From an uncultured Sphingomonadaceae bacterium (GTDB lineage: Bacteria > Pseudomonadota > Alphaproteobacteria > Sphingomonadales > Sphingomonadaceae): a stretch of 22,791 nt of DNA. The notes below the pieces were generated by a model. It searched no databases. It was given only the letters and a program-made list of their open reading frames with translations, and was not told the origin of the DNA. A program made the translations under genes and the position numbers. Below, one piece after another: positions 7,469 to 13,862 of this stretch. Location: positions 1 to 22,791 of the forward strand of contig CALKUK010000006.1 of assembly GCA_937996655.1 (NCBI GenBank). The letters are read 5' to 3'. The stretch's first letter is position 1; each line of letters begins with the position of its first letter.

Positions 7469-8839
7469 ATGTGGGGCGGGCGCTTTGCCGAGGGTCCGGC
7501 CGCCGTCATGCGTGAGATAAACGCCTCCATCCCGTTCGACAAGCGGCTGTGGCAGCAGGACATTCGCGCGTCCAAGGCGCATGTCGCGATGCTGGCCGCG
7601 CAGGGGATCGTAACAGCTGAGGATGCGGCGACGATTGCGCAGGGCCTCGACACCATTGCGGCGGACTATGAAGCCAACGGCGTGCCCGTCGATCTCGCGC
7701 TGGAAGACATTCACATGGCGACCGAGGCGCGACTGGCTGAGTTGATCGGCCCGACCGCAGGCCGGCTGCACACCGCACGCTCCCGCAATGATCAGGTGGC
7801 GACCGATTTCCGCCTCTGGGTCCGGGATGCCATAGACGCGGTGGAACTTGGCCTTATCGAACTGCAAAAGGCGCTCGTCGCCCGTGCGGAGGAACATGCC
7901 GACGCGGTGATGCCTGGCTTCACGCACCTCCAGAGCGCGCAGCCCGTTACCCTCGGCCACCATCTGATGGCCTGGTATGAGATGATCCGGCGTGACCGCG
8001 ACCGTTTTGCCGATGCCCGTCGTCGGCTCAATGAAAGCCCGCTTGGTGCCGCAGCACTTGCCGGAACCGGCTTCCCCATTGATCGCCATGCGACCGCCGC
8101 CGCGCTCGATTTTGCAAAGCCCACAGACAACAGCCTCGACAGCGTGTCTGACCGGGACTTTGCGCTCGATTACCTGATGGCGGCGAGCCAATGTTCGCTC
8201 CACCTCTCCCGCATGTCGGAAGAGATCATCATCTGGGCGTCACAGCCCTTCGGCTTTGTGGCCCTGCCCGACCAATGGTCAACCGGCAGCTCGATCATGC
8301 CGCAAAAGCGCAATCCCGATGCGGTTGAGCTTGTGCGCGGCCATGCGGGCCGCATCACCGGCTGCCTCAATGCGCTGATGATGACGATGAAGGGCCTGCC
8401 GCTCGCTTATTCGAAGGACATGCAGGACGATAAGCCGCCGGTGTTTGAGGCGCATGACCTCCTCGCACTTTCCATCGCCGCGATGACCGGGATGACCCAA
8501 AGCGTCACCTTCCGGACAGACAGGATGCGCGCGCTGGCCGAAAGTGGCTTTGCGACCGCAACCGACTTGGCCGACTGGCTGGTGCGAGAAGCCGGCCTGC
8601 CCTTCCGCGAGGCGCATCATGTGACGGGCCGCGCGGTCAAGCTGGCTGAAGAAAAGGGCGTCGCGCTCGCCGCACTCCCGCTTGCTGATCTGCAGGCGAT
8701 CAACCCCGCCATCAATGACAGTGTCTATTCTGTGCTGACGGTCGATGCCTCGGTCGCCAGCCGGATGAGCCATGGCGGTACAGCGCCGGCGCAGGTTCGG
8801 GCGCGCATTGGCGATGCAAAGGCGCTATTGGGCGTTTGA
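7469..8839 (+). CDS. argH: argininosuccinate lyase
   Basis: ArgH splits argininosuccinate into arginine and fumarate, the last step of arginine synthesis. It is 456 residues from ATG 7469. It shows the N-terminal MWGGRFAEGP block, ALEDIHMATEARL, HTARSRNDQVATDFRLWVRD and the fumarase/aspartase superfamily signature GSSIMPQKRNPD near the middle, followed by KGLPLAYSKDMQDDK. The start is debatable. ATG 7469 has no ribosome site, whereas an in-frame ATT at 7439 sits eight bases after GAGAAGGA and adds ITSRKSDSNS, a tail like the short extensions seen before MWGGRF in other alphaproteobacteria. The stop TGA shares its last base with the ATG of the next small lipoprotein gene, so the two are translationally coupled. 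Confidence 0.97.
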   Translation: MWGGRFAEGPAAVMREINASIPFDKRLWQQDIRASKAHVAMLAAQGIVTAEDAATIAQGLDTIAADYEANGVPVDLALEDIHMATEARLAELIGPTAGRLHTARSRNDQVATDFRLWVRDAIDAVELGLIELQKALVARAEEHADAVMPGFTHLQSAQPVTLGHHLMAWYEMIRRDRDRFADARRRLNESPLGAAALAGTGFPIDRHATAAALDFAKPTDNSLDSVSDRDFALDYLMAASQCSLHLSRMSEEIIIWASQPFGFVALPDQWSTGSSIMPQKRNPDAVELVRGHAGRITGCLNALMMTMKGLPLAYSKDMQDDKPPVFEAHDLLALSIAAMTGMTQSVTFRTDRMRALAESGFATATDLADWLVREAGLPFREAHHVTGRAVKLAEEKGVALAALPLADLQAINPAINDSVYSVLTVDASVASRMSHGGTAPAQVRARIGDAKALLGV

Positions 8840-9084
8840 TGATTCGCGCGATCGCCCTTGCTGTTTCCCTTTCGCTGGCCCTTTCGGCCTGTGGCGGGCG
8901 CGTGAAACTCAAACCCCAAGAGGGGGCGAGCATGCCGGTTAAACCGGAAGACGTGCAGGCCCAGCCAACCGTTGACGCGATGATCTCTCCCTCAACACAG
9001 GCCAACCCCAAACGCAGCGACGAGCTTTTGAAACGCTCCGAAGAACGCCGCGAAGACAAGTTTGACCTCCCGCCGAAAGGCTAA
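8839..9084 (+). CDS. small LptM-like lipoprotein
   Basis: This 81-residue protein has a short signal peptide ending in the lipobox LSAC (C18), followed by GGRVKLKP and a charged, proline-containing, probably disordered tail. The pattern of lipidated Cys, Gly and then a basic/Leu/Pro stretch resembles LptM (YifL), a tiny lipoprotein reported to help mature the LptDE lipopolysaccharide translocon and encoded beside dapF in E. coli. Here it sits between argH and lysA, again beside a diaminopimelate-pathway gene. The ATG at 8839 overlaps the argH stop by one base, and the stop is seven bases before the lysA ATG, so argH, this gene and lysA form an operon. Orthology to LptM is inferred from the N-terminus and context only. 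Confidence 0.8.
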   Translation: MIRAIALAVSLSLALSACGGRVKLKPQEGASMPVKPEDVQAQPTVDAMISPSTQANPKRSDELLKRSEERREDKFDLPPKG

Positions 9085-9091
9085 GAATTCC

Positions 9092-10351
9092 ATGGACCAT
9101 TTTCAGATCAAGAACGGCATCCTCCACGCCGAGGACGTCCCCCTGACCCGCATTGCCGATGAAGTGGGCACGCCAGTCTATGTCTACTCCCGCGCGACGC
9201 TGGAGCGACACGCTCAGGTATTCCGCGATGGCATTGCGCCGGTTGGTCGCTCCCACATCGCCTTTGCCATTAAGGCCAACCCCAACCGCGCCGTCCTGCG
9301 CGTCCTCGCAAAGCAAGGCTATGGCGCGGATGTCGTTTCGGGCGGAGAGATTTCCCGCGCCATTTCGGCGGGCATGAAACCCCAGGATGTTGTCTTTTCC
9401 GGCGTGGGGAAGACCCGCGCCGAGCTGGAACAGGCGCTGGATGTTGGCATCGGCCAGTTCAATATTGAACTGGAAGAAGAAGGCGTTGTCCTGGCGCAGA
9501 TCGCCGCATCCAAGGGCAAGACGGCCGTCGCCACCCTGCGCGTGAACCCCGATGTTGATGCAGGCACCCACGCCAAGATCTCCACAGGGAAGAAGGAAAA
9601 CAAGTTCGGCGTCGCCATTGATCTGGCACCCGCCATCTTTGACCGGCTGGCAAGGCTCCCCGGCCTTTCGATGCAGGGTGTGGCACTCCACATTGGCAGC
9701 CAGCTGTTTGATCTTGATCCGCTGGAGGCCGCTTATGGCCGCATCGGTCAACTGGTCGCCGATTTGCGCGGCATGGGCCACAAGATCGAACGTGTTGACC
9801 TCGGCGGTGGACTTGGCGTCCCCTATAAGTCCGAAGAAAACCCGCCGTCCCCGGCTGATTATGGCCAGATGGTGGCCCGCGCGACCAAGGGTTGGGATGT
9901 CACCCTGATGTTTGAACCCGGCCGCGTGATCGTTGGCAATGCAGGGGTCCTGCTGACCAAGGTGATCTGGGTGAAGCCCGGCGTCATCCGTCCCTATGTC
10001 ATCGTTGATGCAGCGATGAACGACCTTGCCCGCCCCGCAATGTACGATGCCTGGCATGACTTTGCCGCCGTTCAGCCGACTGGCGCAAAGATGAATGCGA
10101 ACATCGCAGGACCTGTTTGTGAAAGTGGCGACACCTTTGCCATGGGCCGCGACATCGACGCGGTGGTCTCGGGTGACCTCGCCGTGTTCCGCACGGCGGG
10201 CGCCTATGGGGCGACGATGGCGAGCACCTATAACAGCCGCCCGCTTGTGCCCGAAGTCATGGTCGATGGGGACCAATATGCGGTTGTCGCCGACAGGATT
10301 GCGGCGGAAACCATCCTTGACGCGGAACGCATTCCCGATTGGCTGGCCTAA
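9092..10351 (+). CDS. lysA: diaminopimelate decarboxylase
   Basis: LysA removes CO2 from meso-diaminopimelate to make L-lysine, using PLP. It is 419 residues, a normal length, with the alanine-racemase-like barrel first and the beta-domain after. The Schiff-base lysine is K61 in FAIKANPN. Phosphate-binding and substrate motifs follow: GADVVSGGEI, HIGSQ, the glycine loop GGGLGVPY, FEPGR, and the CESGD motif that supplies the catalytic cysteine of the dimer partner near residue 345. The start ATG 9092 is preceded by AAAGG about 11 bases away, inside the end of the small lipoprotein gene. It belongs to the argH operon and shares the lysine pathway with dapD upstream. Confidence 0.97.
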   Translation: MDHFQIKNGILHAEDVPLTRIADEVGTPVYVYSRATLERHAQVFRDGIAPVGRSHIAFAIKANPNRAVLRVLAKQGYGADVVSGGEISRAISAGMKPQDVVFSGVGKTRAELEQALDVGIGQFNIELEEEGVVLAQIAASKGKTAVATLRVNPDVDAGTHAKISTGKKENKFGVAIDLAPAIFDRLARLPGLSMQGVALHIGSQLFDLDPLEAAYGRIGQLVADLRGMGHKIERVDLGGGLGVPYKSEENPPSPADYGQMVARATKGWDVTLMFEPGRVIVGNAGVLLTKVIWVKPGVIRPYVIVDAAMNDLARPAMYDAWHDFAAVQPTGAKMNANIAGPVCESGDTFAMGRDIDAVVSGDLAVFRTAGAYGATMASTYNSRPLVPEVMVDGDQYAVVADRIAAETILDAERIPDWLA

Positions 10352-10413
10352 CTCAGCACACCGAATATCTATAGATTCAGGCTTAAAGTAGGTTGATCGC
10401 AATTTACGGCCAA

Positions 10414-10441
10414 TATGGTTGTTAATGCATTAACTATGGTT
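10414..10441. promoter_or_regulatory. perfect 14-bp palindrome flanked by 21-bp-spaced direct repeats
   Basis: GTTAATGCATTAAC at 10421-10434 is a perfect palindrome. TATGGTT occurs at 10414-10420 and again at 10435-10441. The two copies are 21 bp apart, two turns of the helix, on the same face, and each is followed five bases later by TGC. This lies 80-105 bases upstream of the PEP-CTERM gene, in AT-richer DNA than the surroundings. A regulator-binding site is the natural reading. The regulator is not identifiable. Confidence 0.5.
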
Positions 10442-10456
10442 CATGTTGCGTCTGCG

Positions 10457-10492
10457 AACAAAGGACGCCCGATCACGGGTGTCCCGTTTGTT
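10457..10492 (+). promoter_or_regulatory. leader hairpin upstream of the PEP-CTERM gene
   Basis: The inner stem GGACGCCCG pairs with CGGGTGTCC (nine pairs, one G-U) around the loop ATCA. An outer stem AACAAA pairs with TTTGTT beyond a two-base CG bulge. The structure ends 27 bases before the ATG and just upstream of the AAGGA ribosome site at 10508-10512. It could be a stability or regulatory element of the 5' leader. A late terminator for the lysA operon is an alternative, but the stop codon of lysA is over 100 bases away. Confidence 0.5.
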
Positions 10493-10519
10493 GCGCCCCT
10501 CCGCGTTAAGGACAGAACC

Positions 10520-11167
10520 ATGAACATCCGTACAACGAAAACAGCCGTCGCGCTTCTTGCGTTGGCGATCACCTCCCCCGCCTTTTCCGCCACGCTGATC
10601 ACCAATGGCAGCTTTGAACTCGGCAATACCAGCGGCGCCTTCAGCACAGCGTCCGCCGGCTCAACCGACATCACAGGTTGGACCGTCGATGCTGGCTCGG
10701 TTGACTATATCAGCTCCTATTGGGCCGCTTCAGACGGCGTCCGCAGCATCGATATTGCAGGCAGCGCCATCGGAGCGCTTTCGCAGTCGTTCGCCACCAC
10801 CGCTGGAAAATCCTATCTCGTCAGCTTCGATCTTTCGAGCAATCCGGACCTTTCCGCCCCGCGCGATCTGCTTGTGTCGATCGATGGCGGCGCACCAAGC
10901 ATCTTCACCCACCCCGGCGCAACCGGCAAGGATGCAGCAGGCATGAACTGGACATCGCAGTCCTTCACCTTCCTCGCCGCAGGGCCGACCTCGACAATCA
11001 CTTTTACGACCAACGGCACCGCACAAGGCTTTTTCGGCCCGGCACTCGACAATGTGGTCGCAGCCGTTGTGCCTGAGCCTGCGGCTTGGGCGTTGATGCT
11101 GGCAGGCTTTGGTCTGGTCGGTGGCGCGATGCGTCGTCGCGGCAGCAGCCGGTCCGTCCTCGCCTAA
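10520..11167 (+). CDS. PEPxxWA-CTERM exported protein (choice-of-anchor/DUF642-like domain)
   Basis: This 215-residue exported protein has a Sec signal peptide (1-24, cleavage near AFSA|TL). A beta-rich domain follows, opening with LITNGSFELG and containing ITGWTV, the QSF-TT-GK-Y-VSFDLS block and LDNV near its end, as in choice-of-anchor and DUF642 carbohydrate-binding-like proteins. The C-terminus is a PEPxxWA sorting signal: VPEPAAW (184-190), a hydrophobic segment, then MRRR. Such tails are processed by an exosortase, which is not encoded in this window. The ATG at 10520 has AAGGA seven bases upstream; longer in-frame starts would have no signal peptide at the N-terminus. It is monocistronic, with its own upstream control region and a strong terminator. 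The ligand is unknown. Confidence 0.9.
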   Translation: MNIRTTKTAVALLALAITSPAFSATLITNGSFELGNTSGAFSTASAGSTDITGWTVDAGSVDYISSYWAASDGVRSIDIAGSAIGALSQSFATTAGKSYLVSFDLSSNPDLSAPRDLLVSIDGGAPSIFTHPGATGKDAAGMNWTSQSFTFLAAGPTSTITFTTNGTAQGFFGPALDNVVAAVVPEPAAWALMLAGFGLVGGAMRRRGSSRSVLA

Positions 11168-11180
11168 TCGCGTCCCTATT

Positions 11181-11224
11181 CAGCCGTCACACAGCGATTG
11201 CCTGTGTGGCGGCTGTGTGTTTTA
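11181..11224. terminator. strong intrinsic terminator shared by two convergent genes
   Basis: A 14-bp stem (11181-11194 with 11202-11215, one G-U pair) closes a seven-base loop. On the plus strand it is followed by TGTGTTTTA. It starts 13 bases after the PEP-CTERM stop and ends just before the stop of the convergent leucine-dehydrogenase-type gene. It is a good plus-strand terminator. On the minus strand it lacks a T-run but may still stop transcription. Confidence 0.85.
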
Positions 11225-12271
11225 GCCCCGCCCGATCAGCTTTTGCGCCATGCGGTCGGCGACCTTTGCCGGATTGTCGCCCGTCACCGCGCTTTCATCC
11301 CACACGGCGTTCAGGCGGCCGGGAATCCCGGCGACCTTCGCATCCACGGCAGCACGGTCTGCGCCATCCAGATATTCCAGCGCGACATTGATGATGCCGC
11401 CTGCATTGATAACGTAATCCGGCGCATAGAGAATGCCGCGTGCCTGCACCTCATCGCCATGTTCCGGCCGGGCCAGCTGATTATTGGCGCCACCGGCTAT
11501 GACGGGGGCCTTGAGGAGCGGGATGGTGTGGCTGTCCAGAATGGCGCCAAGTGCACAGGGGCTAAGCACATCCGCCTCGGTTGAGAGAATGGCGTCAGCC
11601 GCCACCACGTTTCCACCCAGTTCTGCGGCCAATGCAGCGGCCTTGGCCGCATCCTGATCCGCCAGCGTCAGGCGTGCGCCGGCCTGCGCCAGATGCCGCG
11701 CGAGCCCACCGCCGACACTGCCGACGCCCTGAATGGCGACATGCACGCCGGCCATATCGTCCTTGCCGAGCGCGCGCTTCACCGCCGCCTTGACGCCTAG
11801 AAACACACCCAGCGCGGTCGATGGGCCAGGATCGCCGCCGGCCCCGCCAGCCTTGGGCGGCAGGCCCGACACGAACTTGGTGCCCTTGGAGATGTCCAGA
11901 ATATCTTGTGCGCTGATGCCGACATCCTGCGCCGTCACATAACGCCCGCCAAGGCTATCAACGGCCTTGGCAAAGCCAGCGATGAGCTCGGGGGACTTGG
12001 TCCGGTCCGCATCCGCAAGGATCACGGCCTTACCGCCGCCCATGGCGAGCCCCGCCATCGCGTTCTTATAGCTCATCCCGCGCGACAGGCGCAGCGCATC
12101 GGTGAGGGCAGAAGCAGGGTCCGCATAATGCCAAAAGCGCGTCCCGCCGCCCGCAGGCCCAAGGTGCGTCGAATGGATGGCAATGATGGCGGTCAGCCCG
12201 GCCTGTCGGTCTCGGAAGATATGAACGCCCTCATGATCGTCAAAATCGGGCAGCATCCAGGGGGCAATCAT
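11222..12271 (-). CDS. Leu/Phe/Val (branched-chain) amino-acid dehydrogenase, leucine-dehydrogenase-like
   Basis: This 349-residue NAD-dependent enzyme of the Glu/Leu/Phe/Val dehydrogenase family would deaminate branched-chain amino acids to 2-oxo acids reversibly. The catalytic region shows GPAGGGTRFWHY, SYKNAMAGL (K69, substrate binding), GGGKAVIL (K81, catalytic) and TAQDVG. The Rossmann domain has GVGSVGGGLARHL, then GGANNQL and YVINAGGIINV. This matches leucine dehydrogenase of Lysinibacillus in both lysine motifs. I prefer ATG 12271 because GGAG lies six bases upstream; ATG 12283 is four codons earlier with no clear site. Upstream on the same strand are a long dyad and tRNA-His. It is convergent with the PEP-CTERM gene. 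Leucine/valine breakdown is the likely role; which amino acid is preferred is unknown. Confidence 0.92.
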   Translation of the reverse strand: MIAPWMLPDFDDHEGVHIFRDRQAGLTAIIAIHSTHLGPAGGGTRFWHYADPASALTDALRLSRGMSYKNAMAGLAMGGGKAVILADADRTKSPELIAGFAKAVDSLGGRYVTAQDVGISAQDILDISKGTKFVSGLPPKAGGAGGDPGPSTALGVFLGVKAAVKRALGKDDMAGVHVAIQGVGSVGGGLARHLAQAGARLTLADQDAAKAAALAAELGGNVVAADAILSTEADVLSPCALGAILDSHTIPLLKAPVIAGGANNQLARPEHGDEVQARGILYAPDYVINAGGIINVALEYLDGADRAAVDAKVAGIPGRLNAVWDESAVTGDNPAKVADRMAQKLIGRG

Positions 12272-12300
12272 CGCGGGCTCCATCGGCAACAATATTTCAC

Positions 12301-12328
12301 TCGCGCGCAATAGTCTTATTACGCGCGA
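12301..12328 (-). terminator. long dyad between tRNA-His and the amino-acid dehydrogenase gene
   Basis: On the minus strand, TCGCGCGTAATA, loop AGAC and TATTGCGCGCGA form a 12-bp stem with one G-U pair. It begins 21 bases after the tRNA-His 3' end and ends 29 bases before the dehydrogenase start. There is no T-run after it. It could end the tRNA transcript, act as an attenuator, or be an operator for the dehydrogenase gene. Confidence 0.45.
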
Positions 12329-12349
12329 TTCGCCAGCGATGGAGGAAAA

Positions 12350-12427
12350 TGGGGCGACCGACGGGATCCGAACCCGCGACCTCCGGTACCACAAACCGGC
12401 GCTCTAACCAACTGAGCTACGGTCGCC
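12350..12427 (-). tRNA. tRNA-His (anticodon GTG)
   Basis: A 78-nt cloverleaf with encoded CCA. The -1 base is G (12427), followed by acceptor strand GCGACCG pairing with CGGTCGC, and C73 opposite G-1. D arm GCTC/GAGC; anticodon stem CCGGT/ACCGG with loop TTGTGGT (anticodon GTG, histidine); variable loop; T arm GCGGG/CCCGT with loop TTCGGAT. The G-1:C73 pair is the standard identity element for bacterial histidyl-tRNA synthetase. A candidate promoter lies just upstream. The amino-acid dehydrogenase gene follows on the same strand. Confidence 0.97.
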
Positions 12428-12443
12428 ACAATTTGAGAGCGCG

Positions 12444-12472
12444 CCTCTAAGCGACTCCTCAACTCAACGCAA
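12444..12472 (-). promoter_or_regulatory. candidate promoter for tRNA-His
   Basis: On the minus strand, TTGCGT (12472-12467), a 17-base spacer and TAGAGG (12449-12444) sit 16 bases before the mature tRNA 5' end. The spacing is right for a sigma-70-type promoter. The -10 match is weak, which limits confidence. Confidence 0.3.
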
Positions 12473-12512
12473 GTGCGTTACAGCGGGTTTCGCCGCGTTT
12501 TAGAGGGCGCCG

Positions 12513-12752
12513 ATGCGTATTCTTCCTATCCTCGTCCTACCCCTCCTCCTCTGCGGCTGCGTAGCGCGGGTTGCCGCCCATGTCGTAACGGCCCCGTTCA
12601 AGGTGGCGGGCGCTGTGATCGACGCGACAACAACCAGCCAGTCCGAGGCCGATGAGAAGCGTGGCAGGGACATGCGCAAGGCAGAAGAACGTCAGCAAAA
12701 AGCCGACAAAAAGGCGGCCAATCTGGCGCGCGCGCAAGCCGAAGACCGATAA
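12513..12752 (+). CDS. small lipoprotein of unknown function
   Basis: This 79-residue protein has a signal peptide MRILPILVLPLLL and a lipobox ending LCGC (C16). A short hydrophobic/polar segment (VVTAPFKVAGAVIDATTTSQ) follows, then a highly charged, probably helical tail (SEADEKRGRDMRKAEERQQK) rich in Lys, Arg, Glu and Ala. I recall similar small lipoproteins with a TTSQSEAD motif in sphingomonads but know no function for them. The ATG at 12513 has GAGGGCG upstream, and the gene stands 72 bases before the quinone oxidoreductase. An envelope role is implied by the lipid anchor; nothing further can be said. Confidence 0.78.
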   Translation: MRILPILVLPLLLCGCVARVAAHVVTAPFKVAGAVIDATTTSQSEADEKRGRDMRKAEERQQKADKKAANLARAQAEDR

Positions 12753-12823
12753 GACGACGCGACAAGCTTGCCTCCCCCCACAGCCATCTGCGAAAGGGGT
12801 GCCGACAACCGGGAGATTGAAGC

Positions 12824-13804
12824 ATGACCATGGAACGCGCCGTCCGCATTACCGAACAAGGCGGGCCAGAGGTCATCCAATGGGTCGATGTCGACCTTCC
12901 GGCACCGGGCCTCGGCGAAGTGCGAATGCGCAATACGGCCGTCGGCCTTAATTTCATCGACACCTATCACCGTGGCGGTGTTTACAAGATGGCGATGCCG
13001 AGCGGCCTTGGCGTCGAAGCGGCAGGCGTGGTTGAGGCCGTGGGTGAGGGCGTGACCGACTATAAGGTTGGTGACCGCGTCTGTACCTTCGGACTGTCCG
13101 TCGGCGCTTATGCGACCGCGCGCAACATTCCGGCGGCCATGCTGTTCCCTGTGCCCGATGACATTTCAGACGAGGTGGCGGCAGCAGCGCTCCTAAAAGG
13201 ATGCACGACCGAGTTTCTCGTTGAACGCTGCGCCACAATTGCGGCGGGCGACGCCGTCCTCGTCCATGCCGCCGCTGGCGGTGTCGGACTGTTGCTCGTC
13301 CAATGGCTCAAGCATCGTGGCGCAACTGTCATCGGGACCGTCAGCACCGAGGACAAGGCCGCGATTGCGCGCGCCGCGGGGGCCGACCACATCATCAACT
13401 ATGCCCATGAAGACACAGCGGCGCGATGCCGGGACCTGACCGGCGGCAAAGGCGTGCGCGCCGTGTTTGACGGCGTCGGCATGGACACGTGGGAGGCCTC
13501 GCTCAAATCCTGTCAGCGGCGGGGGCTTGTCATCAGCTACGGCAATGCCAGCGGCCCCGTCACCGGCGTTGATCTGCGCGCTGTGGCCAATGCAGGATCG
13601 CTCTTCATCACCCGTCCCACCCTCTTCGACTACTATGTGGACCCGGCGGAACGTGCGGCGGGCGCTGCGATGCTGTTCGACATGATCCGCAAGGGCGTGG
13701 TGTCGGTCGATATTCGTCAGCGTTATGCTCTGTCCGACGTCGCCCAGGCGCACCGCGACCTTGAGGCACGCAAGACAACAGGCAGCACAATTCTGCTTCC
13801 ATAA
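12824..13804 (+). CDS. NADPH:quinone oxidoreductase (zinc-free MDR family)
   Basis: This 326-residue medium-chain reductase resembles quinone oxidoreductase QorA. It would use NADPH to reduce quinones or reactive enones in the cytosol. The N-terminal GroES-like domain shows VGLNFIDTYHRGGVY and LGVEAAGVVEAVGEGV. The Rossmann domain shows VLVHAAAGGVGLLLVQWLK, GAxVIGTVS and the NADP-type region, then FDGVGMDTW. The cysteine/histidine zinc ligands of alcohol dehydrogenases are absent, as in the quinone reductases. The ATG at 12824 has GGGAG eight bases upstream. The gene ends at TAA 13804 and the Bcr-type transporter follows after 58 bases. Confidence 0.92.
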   Translation: MTMERAVRITEQGGPEVIQWVDVDLPAPGLGEVRMRNTAVGLNFIDTYHRGGVYKMAMPSGLGVEAAGVVEAVGEGVTDYKVGDRVCTFGLSVGAYATARNIPAAMLFPVPDDISDEVAAAALLKGCTTEFLVERCATIAAGDAVLVHAAAGGVGLLLVQWLKHRGATVIGTVSTEDKAAIARAAGADHIINYAHEDTAARCRDLTGGKGVRAVFDGVGMDTWEASLKSCQRRGLVISYGNASGPVTGVDLRAVANAGSLFITRPTLFDYYVDPAERAAGAAMLFDMIRKGVVSVDIRQRYALSDVAQAHRDLEARKTTGSTILLP

Positions 13805-13862
13805 ATGAAACAGAGCGCCGCTCCGCTTCCAACCCACGGCCCCCTCATCTAGGCCCGCCGCC

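Noticed and set aside
8939..10402. A 487-codon open frame on the minus strand opposite lysA
   Set aside because: It lies antisense to a complete lysA with all motifs. High GC removes stops from the opposite strand. The translation has no recognisable domain and is compositionally odd.
10414..10441. CtrA site (TTAA-N7-TTAA) or sigma-54 promoter (GG-N10-GC) upstream of the PEP-CTERM gene
   Set aside because: The TTAA halves are four bases apart, not seven, and the GG to GC distance is two bases short for sigma-54.
11222..12394. An upstream extension of the amino-acid dehydrogenase into tRNA-His
   Set aside because: The extra N-terminal residues are translated from the tRNA gene itself, and a good ribosome site supports the start at 12271.
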